Shown one piece after another: positions 47,669-57,206 of a stretch of DNA of 64,000 nucleotides. The stretch's first letter is position 1. The number at the start of each line of letters is the position of its first letter. The DNA is taken from NCBI GenBank assembly GCA_964036045.1, contig OZ038391.1, forward strand, positions 39,793,232-39,857,231. The letters run 5' to 3'. The notes under the pieces are model-generated. The model saw only the letters and a list, made by a program, of their open reading frames with translations. It did not search any database and was not told where the DNA came from. This DNA comes from Eutreptiella sp. 'Long Island Sound 2002' (Eukaryota > Euglenozoa > Euglenophyceae > Eutreptiales > Eutreptiaceae). The translations under genes were made by a program, and so were the position numbers.

Positions 47669-48190
47669 ATGGTGGTGGCTGTGGAGGGCTCGCAGCGAGA
47701 CCGCTATGAGTATCCCTATGAGTATCCCTGTAGCAGCATGCTTGGGGAACCTCCAGGTGTGCAGGCGCCCCCCCTACCCCAACGCGACCACCCGCGCTTG
47801 CACAGCCCCGTGCACTCTAATGCAGTCATGGGTGGCCCCTGGAGGCCAGATGGCCGCCAGCTGACCCCTGCCCCCTCCCCCCCCCCCACCCTTGGAGGGG
47901 CCATTCAGGTGGTGTGCCCTCGCAGCCCCCCTATCTACAGGGGCTGTAGCGTCGCATCCGGGACATCCCCGGCAGGTCCCATGGGCAGGGAAGCGCTCAG
48001 CGCGCCCTGGGACCCCTTCAATTGCCGCGGTGGCATGCACAGGCCGTGGGACGCTGGCCCCTACCGTCAGGCAACACCACCTGTGCCGTGCGGCAATCAA
48101 GGACTGTGGGGCCTCCCCAGTCGGACCTCAAGCCCCACCCGCCCCCGTGCCCTGGCAGTTGTGGGGCGGCCAAGCAGTATGTCTCTGTGA
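47669..48190 (+). CDS. Hypothetical Pro/Gly-rich ORF
   Basis: 173 residues from an ATG, with RYEYPYEYP near the start and then Pro, Gly, Arg and Ser-rich sequence (GGPWRPDGRQL, GMHRPWDAGPYRQ). Not recognised. The composition could reflect GC-rich non-coding DNA, and overlapping frames are also open, so this may not be a gene; alternatively it is one exon of a low-complexity protein. Confidence 0.2.
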   Translation: MVVAVEGSQRDRYEYPYEYPCSSMLGEPPGVQAPPLPQRDHPRLHSPVHSNAVMGGPWRPDGRQLTPAPSPPPTLGGAIQVVCPRSPPIYRGCSVASGTSPAGPMGREALSAPWDPFNCRGGMHRPWDAGPYRQATPPVPCGNQGLWGLPSRTSSPTRPRALAVVGRPSSMSL

Positions 48191-48628
48191 CCTGGAGGCT
48201 GCGTTGCCCTGGCCCGTATCTCCCTTGGTGAGCTCAGTGTCAGGCTCCCCTAGCCTCCCCACCAGGGCCCAGAGCACACACTCCCCATGGCTCCCCTCCA
48301 ACCGTCATATCCAACTGACGGCGCGTACACCTGCACCAACACGCGCTGAGTGTGTGCTGGGCCAGGCGCAATTTCACTGTGTGACCCGACATGCCTGCAG
48401 TATGCCCCCGCCCCCTGAGCGCACCCACCCACACACACCTGCACCATGACAACATCTCCCACTCACCTGCGCTGCTGCAGTGTGGTCCATGGGGGCTGTC
48501 CTAGTCCGCTCGGCCTTGGAACCGGACAGCCAGGATCTGGGACCAGTGCCGCGCAGGGAAGGACGCGCTGGCCTGCAATCCCCGCCTGTGTGAGGCCCTG
48601 TTCCAACCCCCCCACGCTAAGAAAGCTG

Positions 48629-48983
48629 ATGTCTTGTAGAGAGCATAGGCATGTTGAACCTCGCAGTTTGAGCTTTGATTGAATTATTTAGGCGTCACAC
48701 ACACACACACACACAGGCAGATGGGGCTGCAGGGCACGGTAGGGGGCACAGAAAGACTGTGTATAGTCTTTGTGTCGTGCCGAGAGGGAGGGAAGGCCGC
48801 GGGAGGCGGACGACCAAACATTGCTGCGGTGCGGACATTGCTGTAGAGAGGTGATGTATGATAGCGAATGCTTTGAGATTTCGAAAATGATTGGGCGTCA
48901 CACACACACACACACACAGTGCAGTGGTAGGACTTTAGGATTGTTGAACCTCGCAGTTGGAGCAGATTTGAATGGATTCCTTG

Positions 48984-49070
<87 letters not shown>

Positions 49071-49072
49071 GG
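48629..49072 (+). repeat. (CA)n-tailed dispersed element, copy A
   Basis: Two modules, each ending in CA repeats. One contains GAGGGAGGGAAGGCCGCG and ends GGGCGTCACACACA; the other contains GGATTGTTGAACCTCGCAG and ends CCTTGGCACACACA. The final (CA)n is about 83 bp (48986-49068). Confidence 0.75.
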
Positions 49073-49379
49073 GGGGGGCTCGAAATGCGTAGATTACGTG
49101 TTATAGTCTATGACTATCTACATAACATCTAGGTTATTTTTTCTCGGCAACCATGTGCCTGGTATTTGCCCCCCCCCCCCCCTTCCCCCCCCTTTCAGTC
49201 TCGAGGGATGCATGGGGCTGGGATGTGGGGAGCAGTAGTGCACACGGGCATGCAATGTGTGTCTTGCTGTCGTGCGGATGGTTCTGAGGGCACGAGCCGT
49301 GGTGCGTTGGCGGCAACTGTAATTATGGAGTCTCGTGCCCGCTGGGCAGCCCCGCCTGCAAGGTTGAACAATCGAACTC

Positions 49380-49745
49380 ATGGTTTGCAGCAGTGGTAGG
49401 ACTTTAGGATTGTTGAACCTTGCAGTTGGAGCAGATTCGAATGGATTCCTTGGCACACACCCGTACTTAACCTGTACCCAACCTCAACCCTAACGTCTAC
49501 ATAGTCTTCGTGACGTGCTAAGAGGGAGGAAAGGCCGCATGAGGCGGGAACCCAAACATTGCTGCAGTGCGAACAATGCTGTAGAGCGGTGCTGTGTGTT
49601 GGCGAACGCTCTGGAGTTTGTTGAAAAGAATGGGCGTCGCACACACACACACACACACACACACACGTAGGATTGTTGAACCTCGCAGTTTGAGCATGAT
49701 TGGAATTGATACCTTGGCACACACACACGCACACACACATAGGCA
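49380..49745 (+). repeat. (CA)n-tailed dispersed element, copy B
   Basis: The same two modules as at 48629-49072: GGATTGTTGAACCTTGCAG...CCTTGGCACACACC, then GAGGGAGGAAAGGCCGC...GGGCGTCGCACACA, then GGATTGTTGAACCTCGCAG...CCTTGGCACACACA. A further degenerate copy starts near 49987. Confidence 0.75.
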
Positions 49746-50298
49746 CAACACGCCCCTCACTCTCAGGCCCGACTGTCAGTCCCAATCTCGCCCGGGAGGC
49801 CAGGAATGTATGGGTGGGCATTGGGTCAGGTGGCAGGGTACATGATCGTGCATGTGTGTCTTGGTGCTCCGTGGGTGGGAACCAAGGGCAGGAGCCGCAG
49901 CTCGTTGGTGGCATGCTGTCCATATGGAGATTGTAGACCCCGGTAGGGGTGGCCTCTACAAGGGCTTAGAAAACGGAACACATGGTAGGATTGTAGGAAT
50001 GTTGAACATGGCAAATGATGACGTTTCCGAAAATCCCACTTTCATTTTTTGCTGAATTTTGGGTCCGGATCACCCCTCGGGCCCGGGGTTCAGTCTCGGT
50101 AGGATCTGGGGGGGGGGGTCAATTGAGCCCTTTTTGGAAGGGGGGGGGGGGCTAGCCAGAGGGCTGTATTGCCCCCCCCCCCCCCCCCAGCCGCAACCGA
50201 AAGCCTGCCCACCCCAGCAGTGGCCTCATAGGAGGGATTTTTGAAAATGCGAGTGATGCTGGTGCAAACACTTTACGTCCTGACCATTCTGTGCACAT

Positions 50299-51435
50299 TT
50301 GCTGCCCCCCCCCCCCCTGTGCATACTCAGGTTTTACTCAGGAGAGCGCAGGGAGCAGTGGAGAGGCTTCAAGCAGTCACTGGAGCAACTTCGAGATACC
50401 GGAGTGCAGCCGCGACAAGGGGAAGTACGAGTAAATGGGGGATTGAGTGCGTGGTGGCAAACGCACACGGAGTGCTTCACGCAAGAACGCAACGCCGGCA
50501 CACACAGTTGGCATAGGGAAACAGAATCACGCCCAAAGCGCCCGAGGCAGGCAGGCCCAGGAGTGCTTCAAGGAGTGCAAGACTTGATTGCCGAACTGGT
50601 TGCAAAGGGTTACAGGATTGTGTACACGGACGGGTCATCAAAAAGACTGAGCCACAAGGACATGCGCAGGGCAGGTGGCTTTGGCGTATTCGCAGCGGAA
50701 GATGAGCAAGGGCCTGAGGTGCGTTTCTGCGGCTATGTACCGACACGCCACAGGCAAACAAACAACGGAGCGGAGCTTTGGGCAGCACTGGAAGCCCTAC
50801 GGTTCTGGGTGCCAAAACTGGCAATCCTCACCGACTCACAGTACCTGCAGCTGGGAGCGACCGGCAGGGCCCAACACTGGAAGTCAAAGGGATGGACAAC
50901 CGCATCCGGTAAGCTGCAGGTCCACGTGCCCGTCTGGGAAATGCTGCTCCGGGAAATGGCAAAGCCAGGAAGAGAAGTCAGGTGGGAGCATGTCCCAGCA
51001 CATGTCAACGTGCAGGGGAATGAGGTGGCAAATGGATTGGCGATGGAAGGCATGTGCTCGAGCCCGCTGTGGTCCCGGCATGTCGCACAACAGTCATCAT
51101 CAGGGTCGGAGTCCACGGTAGGGTTGAGGGGAGGTTTAGGATCCGAATCAGAGGACACCAAAGCACTCTGGTCATCCCTGGGTATGGTACCCATGGATAG
51201 TGATGAGCTGACAGGGGAAGCTTCCGGGGAACCAGCACCACGTGGAATGGGATCATACAACTTGAGCAGTTCGGGTAGTGAGGACATAAGGACAGGACAC
51301 ACACACCGGGGAGGTTTGTTGGATGAACTGTCAGCAGCAGAAACACTGTCCTTCAGCACAGATGTGAGCAACACCAGGCGGCAGCGTAAGAGGCGAAAGC
51401 TCAGGAAAAGCAGGAACCCTGGACAGGGTAATTAG
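50299..51435 (+). CDS. Retroelement C-terminal fragment with RNase H domain
   Basis: 378-residue ORF. Residues 105-250 are an RNase HI fold: Asp111 in VYTDGSS, Glu159 in NNGAELWAAL, Asp179 in ILTDSQY, and His235 in VPAHVNVQGNE. The usual final Asp is Asn245 (GNEVANGLA), a change that may weaken metal binding. The last 120 residues are Ser/Glu-rich and end in a basic patch (TRRQRKRRKLRKSR). RNase H of this type removes RNA from the cDNA hybrid in non-LTR or LTR elements. No reverse transcriptase is found upstream, so the element is 5'-truncated, or this is an exon starting after GCATACTCAG at 50330. There is no ATG before the domain. Confidence 0.65.
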   Translation: MLPPPPLCILRFYSGERREQWRGFKQSLEQLRDTGVQPRQGEVRVNGGLSAWWQTHTECFTQERNAGTHSWHRETESRPKRPRQAGPGVLQGVQDLIAELVAKGYRIVYTDGSSKRLSHKDMRRAGGFGVFAAEDEQGPEVRFCGYVPTRHRQTNNGAELWAALEALRFWVPKLAILTDSQYLQLGATGRAQHWKSKGWTTASGKLQVHVPVWEMLLREMAKPGREVRWEHVPAHVNVQGNEVANGLAMEGMCSSPLWSRHVAQQSSSGSESTVGLRGGLGSESEDTKALWSSLGMVPMDSDELTGEASGEPAPRGMGSYNLSSSGSEDIRTGHTHRGGLLDELSAAETLSFSTDVSNTRRQRKRRKLRKSRNPGQGN

Positions 51436-51452
51436 CAGCAGAGCCTGTAGCC

Positions 51453-51635
51453 CCTGCATTCTGATGCGGAAATCTCACAGGTTTCAAGCCCAACAATGCC
51501 TGCATGTCCGAAACCTGCGTTCTGACGCAGGAGCTTTTTGTCGCAAGAGCCGCGTCCTGTCGCGGCGTGCAGCAACACACAGGTGTGACAACGACAGCGG
51601 CTGAACTCAGGCACAAACTCCGCGCCCTGTCGCGG
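51453..51635 (+). repeat. Array of four short DNA/RNA hairpins
   Basis: Four stem-loops: 51453-51469 (CTGCAT-TCTG-ATGCGG), 51514-51531 (CCTGCGT-TCTG-ACGCAGG), 51550-51565 (CCGCG-TCCTGT-CGCGG), 51620-51635 (CCGCG-CCCTGT-CGCGG). Spacing is 36-70 bp. The stems differ but pairing is preserved, with compensatory changes between hairpins. They lie between the RNase H ORF and the next ORF. Confidence 0.8.
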
Positions 51636-51652
51636 AAGAGCTCCCGGGCGTG

Positions 51653-52294
51653 ATGCCGCCGGGAAGGACATGGAAGGAGCACGGACCACGTCAGCAACGA
51701 CATGGCCCCTACACACAAATTCAGCTAGCCCCAAAGAAGGTCAAGCCTCAACAAGAACGCCAGCGTTTCAAGGTGCAAGCACTGAGCCAGCTGGACGCCA
51801 TTGCGAACGAAGGGCTGAGGGCAGTCGATGCCGAGCTGACCACAATGGCCTGGGCCCCCAATCAGCAGATCTGGCTCCGACTGGACCAACCACACAGCAC
51901 CAGGATGCACTGTGAGATTGTGGACAATCATGGGGAACCGTTGTTGATGAGCAACCAAGAACTCTACTCGGTGATGGTCCAAATCAACTGGACCCTGAAG
52001 ACTCAGGCTCTGACGAACATGCAGGTCCAGTGGCGACCCAAAAGTGCAGGCAAGTGGCATCCGTTCCAGTGGGAGGCGATCCTCCACTGTCCGACGGCTG
52101 AGGGACACAGAGCAGTGCCCTCCTCTGTGAGCAGAACTGGGAACTGCATGCATGTGTGGCTGGCGGGCCGAGCTGACCTCCTAAGGCTGTTTCAGAGAAC
52201 GCTCTTTAGGCAGGCGGACCCGGTATCCGGAGACGCTGTGCGGTTCCTCTACACGCTGCTGAGCACACCCCCATGCGAAAGGCGATATGCCTGA
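51653..52294 (+). CDS. Unrecognised ORF downstream of RNase H, probably part of the same element
   Basis: 213 residues from the ATG at 51653. Basic N-terminus (PKKVKPQQERQRFKVQ), a helical stretch (LSQLDAIANEGLRAVDAEL), then a Trp-rich mixed region (INWTLKTQALTNMQVQWRP, HPFQWEAILHCP) and a Leu-rich end. It reads like a real soluble protein but matches no family I know. It starts 17 bp after the last hairpin and ends about 60 bp before a tRNA-like sequence, suggesting a retroelement 3' ORF or the start of an adjacent element. Confidence 0.45.
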   Translation: MPPGRTWKEHGPRQQRHGPYTQIQLAPKKVKPQQERQRFKVQALSQLDAIANEGLRAVDAELTTMAWAPNQQIWLRLDQPHSTRMHCEIVDNHGEPLLMSNQELYSVMVQINWTLKTQALTNMQVQWRPKSAGKWHPFQWEAILHCPTAEGHRAVPSSVSRTGNCMHVWLAGRADLLRLFQRTLFRQADPVSGDAVRFLYTLLSTPPCERRYA

Positions 52295-52358
52295 CAGGGG
52301 ATGACACGCAGGGGGGAGTAGGAAAGGTCGGAACAATAATGCAGATAACCACTCGTCG

Positions 52359-52412
52359 TAGCTCAGTGGGTAAACCGCACCTCTTCTGTCCTGTGGAGGA
52401 GGGTTCGAACCC
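52359..52412 (+). repeat. tRNA-like sequence with A and B boxes
   Basis: TAGCTCAGTGGGT (52359) matches the pol III A box and GGTTCGAACCC (52402) the B box exactly. The D and T stems do not fully pair, so it is a tRNA-derived SINE head or decayed tRNA rather than an active tRNA. Confidence 0.5.
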
Positions 52413-52457
52413 CGGGGGGGATAGAGATCCACCGAACGCCCCGAAAACCCCTTTATG

Positions 52458-52505
52458 TGAGAGAGAGAGAGAGAGTGGGGCGCAATGGGAGGAGAGCCAG
52501 AGAGA

Positions 52506-52543
<38 letters not shown>

Positions 52544-52582
52544 AGGAGAGAGAGAGAGAGGGAGAGAGGGGGAGAGAGACCC
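52458..52582 (+). repeat. (GA)n microsatellite, interrupted
   Basis: Mostly GAGAGA with short G insertions. It directly follows the tRNA-like unit. Confidence 0.9.
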
Positions 52583-52599
52583 ACAGAGCAAGAGTCGGG

Positions 52600-53100
52600 A
52601 GCTAACCGGCACTGTGGGAGGGTGGTGGGTTCGAGCTGACCACGGTGTGTGGGCAGCCATTGCAGCATAGAGCTGAACAGCTTCATGGTGAAACATCGGG
52701 ACGCCTTTGCGCCCCCAGAGCACGGGCGTGACACGTCATTACGTGTTAGAAGGCTTGAGCACGACAGGGGCAGCAAGAGTGCGGCCAACGGGGGGGTGGT
52801 GGGTGCGAGTTGACTTGGATATGTGGGCGGCCAGCACGCACATGGTGTGGTGCTGAACAGGTAAGCGCCACAGTACAGCAATGCATCTATTGAAGCGTCA
52901 AGCGAAAAAACTTTTGGTGCAACGTTGAGACGCCATTGCGCCCCCAAAGGCGCCTTTGCGCCCCCGGAGTTCGGATATGACAAGTCTTCACGTGCCGGAG
53001 AGCAAGAGCAAGACAGGGGCAGCAAGAGCAAGACCTGCAGGGCAAGGGTTAGAGACTAACCGGCACTGTGGGAGGGTGGTGGGTGCGAGCTGACCTCGAT
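52600..53100 (+). repeat. SINE-like units, three diverged copies
   Basis: CTAACCGGCACTGTGGGAGG then GTGGTGGGTTCGAGCTGACC occurs at about 52602 and 53059, with a diverged copy at about 52783 (GGGGGGGTGGTGGGTGCGAG). GGGTTCGAGCT resembles a B box. GCCTTTGCGCCCCC and GACAGGGGCAGCAAGAG repeat within the units. Confidence 0.6.
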
Positions 53101-54686
53101 GTACAGATGGCCAAGGCCAAAGCACAGTCAGCAGCCACCTGGAGTGGTACAGAACTGGTCTGCGCTGCAGTGCAGCGAGGACAAAAAAAACACTGAACTA
53201 TGTGGTTATGACCATGGGCCTGTGACACGGGGGCGTATGCGAGGCCAGTATCCGTTGCCTCATGGCCCCTGTGCATACAGCACTTCGGACCTTAATCGAC
53301 CCTGCATGCTGTGCACATTTGCATGCACATTTTGGGTCATTTGGCTGGCATTGTGTTCATGGACATTGCCTTATCAATGGGCCAGTCAGCAGGCAGGGTA
53401 TGCGGTAGCACAGAAGAAAAATTTCTGGTTGGAGAACGATCCACGGCCTTGTCCAAGGTCTTCTCCAAGGACCACCCATGTTTGAACGGCGCCTTCTTAC
53501 TCCCCCCCCCCCCCCTTGTCCCGCCCCACCCCTTGTCTTTCCCCAGGGGTGGGTGGGGGGACCGTCACTTGGTCAACACAAAAATTTTTGTTACGGCTCA
53601 CTGTTTTGGTGTGTGGGTGACTGTGTTGTGAGGCACTGCCTTTTGTATCCCTTGTACTCTTGGCACTCTGCACCTGCCAAGCCTCCTGCCAAGTGTGCTG
53701 CCCAAAGCATTCCAGGGAAAGTTGTGAGCATGTGCAGGAGTCCAAGGTCAAGTGGAGCAGGACCAAGAAATTTTACACCGCGGCGGTCAAGGAGTAGGTC
53801 TCAGTACATTGGCAGCCCTTTGAACGCTTCTTATGCTGAATTCTTTCGTTTTGTGCTGCAATTTCTGTGCCTGAAAATGTGCGTGCACGGTGGTAGTACG
53901 GTTCCTCAGGGGGCAGGTGGGGGACCGTCACTTGGCAACCATCCTGCAGGTGGTGGCGGGGGACCGTCTTCCGTGGGGTGGGGCAGGACAAGGGCTGCCG
54001 CATGGTTAAGCAGCGCCACTGCTCGGCAGTTGTTGCCATAAAGGCCAAGTCAGTCAGTGAGAGGGCGAGCAGGGTTTCTTTCCTTGTGTTGAAGAATGTT
54101 GTCATCCATATTTCGCAGGATTGTGAAGGATGGAAGTTGGAAGCTGAGTTGTGTTTGGGTTTCCCATCAACTGCCATCGGTCAATCGCCAGCTGTCGTCA
54201 GTTGGTTTCCAATCAGGTGGTCAACAACAGGCAGCCTTTGTTATAGACCAAAAAGGGAAATCACACCACCTTTGGTTAGTGATGGGATGTCAGGTTTACA
54301 CATACCCTCTACCCCGTGAATTTCCAGGGTCAGGTCCTGCTCAAGTCCCAGCCCTTCCACCTATGCCACCCCCCCACCCCCCCACCCACTCTGTAGAGCA
54401 GGATCGACATGTGGGGCGGGCAAGAGCGGTGGGCTGCAACCTTAGGGAACCCAATTTTGAGGGCGCAACGTTGATTCTGGGCTCGACAATGAGATGGCAT
54501 GATTCGACTGCAATGTCCCCCAAAAATCCAACAAGGCTGTGATGAAGTGTCACAGGACTATGACAAAGTACTGAAGAAGTGTAACAACGTGTGATTTACA
54601 GTCCTGATCTGCAATCAAACGTACCTGGTCTTTGATGCTTTTCAGCTATGGACTGCTTTGAGCTGGTTTGAGGAGCGGCCGAAACC
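53101..54686. other. Intergenic, 1.6 kb, transposon remains
   Basis: Contains the TIR element at 53513-53994 and a decayed SH3-like end at 53725-53790 (WSRTKKFYTAAVKE). The segment 53205-53270 repeats sequence near 6365-6430 (GACACGGGGGCGTATGCGAG). An ORF at 54096-54542 is unconvincing. The next gene starts at 54687. Confidence 0.6.
53513..53994 (+). mobile_element. TIR element with GACCGTCACTTGG motif
   Basis: Left CCCTTGTCCCGCCCCACCCC and right GGGGTGGGGCAGGACAAGGG are inverted at 19 of 20 positions. The phrase GGGGGACCGTCACTTGG occurs at both the left and right interior. A run of 15 C precedes the left end; no TA duplication is visible. Confidence 0.7.
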
Positions 54687-57206
54687 ATGGAAAGCCATGA
54701 TTCGACCGCCGCCAACGAACCACAAGCCGTGGCTCAAGCGGAACAACCGGGTGATAGCGTCGAGTTGAATGCAACCAATGCAAGCGCCACCGACGTTGAA
54801 AAGGAGGCAACAACCGATGCAAGCGCCACCGACGTTGAAAAGGAGGCAACAACCGATGCAAGCGCCACCGACGTTGAAAAGGAGGCGAATGCCGCCAACG
54901 AGGACCCCGCAACTGCAACGGAGAGTACTGCCGAGAATAACGCAAATGAAGACTCGGTTGATCGCAACGATTTGTCAGATTCGGCGTGGACTTTTGGGAG
55001 CCCGCTGGCAAGCACCGCGGCGTCTCCGGTCGGGGATGCGTCCGCAACGGCAAGCGACCTCGCGGATGACGTTCCCCAACCACCTTCGCCAACCTCTGTG
55101 CCCGCCACTGAGAGTGAACCTGGACCACCATCACCGAAATCTGCTGGCGAGGCATTACCTGTCGAACCGAGTGCAGCTCATGTTGATGAGCCTGTGCATG
55201 TTGAGGAGGAGGAACAGGGCGAAGTTCCTCAATCCTCCGAAAGCCCCGTCGTCCCGACGCAGGAGGACCCAAGCGAAGGCATCGACACGCAACCACCGCA
55301 GACCCAAGGAACTCCCCGCAAAAAGTACCCATACGCCGATGTCCGCAATTTCATTTCCGCATCCATGACCGCTGAGGACATTGCGACCCTCAAGTTATGG
55401 AGACTGGAGAAGGATGAGCGGGAAAAGCAGTGGTGGAAAGAGAGGAAAGCCACGTTGAGGGAAGCGGCCAAGGAAGATCCGGAGTGTACCTTCACGCCCC
55501 ACATCACGGCGCATCCCCAACACGAAAACGAAGACGGGAATACTCCGAACGTGCACGCGCGATTGCAAGCCGAGGGGGCCTTCAGGAAAGAGCGAATGGA
55601 GAAGCTGATAGCCAAGTACGAGAAGCAAGAAGCGGAAGATTTCAAAAAGCTCTCTTTCAAGCCTGACATTACTCCGCACCCCATCCACTCTGGCGACCAG
55701 TATAACAACTCCACCATCACCCCGTTTGACCGAATGTACGAAGACTTTAAGCAAAGGTGTGGTTTCCCACCGCATTACTGGTGCCCCATGCTGAACAAGA
55801 CACTGCCCCTTGTCTGCCTCCACCGACCCCTCGTCGGGAGGGGGGGATTGAGATCTGCATTTTTTTTTGGCAATTTCCCGCACTTTCGCAATTTTTTGCA
55901 AACCGCAATTTATCGGAATTTTTTTGCAATTGCTTCTGATTTCTCCATCTTGCGTGCCTGGTGTTGCCTTTTGCTGTCACCATTTCTGGCAAGAACGAGG
56001 ATTATCTGGTTTGCAGCAGTTGTGCAAAACCTGTTTCCCAACCAAAGACATTTGTGCAGTCCCGTATTGAGGGTTTGCTCTTGCTATTGTGATGCCAGTG
56101 GACCATGTCGTACGACGCCAAGAAACCGTTATGCACCTGTCCAGAAGTATTGCTTGACAGCATCAGAGCAGCAGTGGACCGTACAAAACGTGTGAAGCGA
56201 CAGGGGCAATGGCAACTACCCTCTCCGTCTCTACTACCGCTGCTCCTCGTATGAGCTTGCACCAGCACTCATTTGGGGACAATTCAGAGGCTCTACGGCA
56301 CTAGGGCAAGGGGGGGATGTTGCGATCAGGGATCCTCCAGTCCATTTGCGATAAATTGAAAAGTTGGATCCATATGCCCCAGACCCATTCACTCTCGCAC
56401 ACATGTGACATCTCTGCAGCGGGACTTGACAACTAATGGCCGAGGACATTCAGGTCATCAGTCCCGACCTCCGATGTGCGTACCGCCCGCAGGCCACCTC
56501 TCTTCACACCACCCGGACCTCCTGCGGTGCTGTGAGGGTGCCATTCTGCAGCCCGTGTGCTGCTTGCGGACCGTGGGTCCAAAAACCCACCCCCTTTCCC
56601 CCCACACCTGTTGGACCAATGGTTTGCGAGGGTCGCAGCACCGGCCCTGGCCGCAGCCTTTTTGCCACGTGCAGTTCTGTAGTTGCAACGCAACCCAACC
56701 CCCACATGCTCCACTTGGAAGCAGCGGGGCAAAGCTTCCACTCTTGCCCACAAAGCCCTACAGTTACACGAGAGTGGCACACGAGCTACGGCACTGGACA
56801 CGGGCTGTTCTTTCCGGTGACCAACGCATAGCCAAGACTAAAGCATGACAGCCTGCAGTCCAACCGCAACCCTCACACCCGCAGGGAGGCAAAGCTGGAG
56901 ACGACATTGATCAAGGCCGGCAAGCCGAGCCCCCGAAAGACCATTAAAGACAACCAGCCAATTCCCACATTGCCACGAGACCAGGCAGTGGAATATGCCA
57001 GAGACTTCTTGGCGCACATCAATACCAATTGGGTGCTGCAGAACCTTTCGGAGATCGATGACATCGCTCGCCAGCTGTTCGACCGAGCCCACGAGGACGG
57101 ACATCTGCCTCTCCACACCACGCGCCAATTGTTGGACATTGTCGTCGATACGTTTGGCCTCACTCTGGATGACCGCGAGTTCCTCATGTGGTTTTTTGCT
57201 TCCAAG
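54687..57206 (+). CDS. Acidic protein with FxPxI motifs, two exons (cytoskeleton/flagellum-type)
   Basis: Exons 54687-55756 and 56885-57206 join within an Arg codon (GCAAAG|gtgtgg ... acccgcag|GGAGGC), giving at least 464 residues. Residues 32-70 are three 13-residue repeats (DASATDVEKEATT). Residues 70-210 are acidic and disordered. Residues 225-355 contain a charged helix and two copies of an F-x-P-x-I-T-x-H-P motif (CTFTPHITAHP, LSFKPDITPHP) around a coiled-coil-like stretch (MEKLIAKYEKQEAEDFKKL). Such F/T-F-x-P-x-I repeats are common in protist axonemal and cytoskeletal proteins. Exon 2 adds helices ending REFLMWFFASK with a weak EF-hand-like look. The 3' end is unsettled: it may stop soon after 57206 through a short exon, or splice to 58400. 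Confidence 0.6.
55757..56884 (+). other. Intron of the FxPxI-motif gene
   Basis: 1,128 bp. T-rich near 55860-55950, otherwise no feature. The ORF at 56405-56848 is not convincing. Confidence 0.65.

Larger units (their letters stand above)
40128..50298. other. Intergenic, 10 kb, repeats with at most one doubtful ORF
   Basis: No recognised gene. Contents: GTCGCA hexamer array (41400-41424), MITE relatives (43655-43730, 44117-44196, 45671-45735), SH3-like ORF (43872), 29-bp duplication (45173-45230), 35-bp minisatellite (45370-45655), (TG)n at 47178-47203, a Pro/Gly-rich ORF (47669-48190), and duplicated (CA)n-tailed elements (48629-49745). Between 50100 and 50200 there are long G and C tracts. 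Confidence 0.6.
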
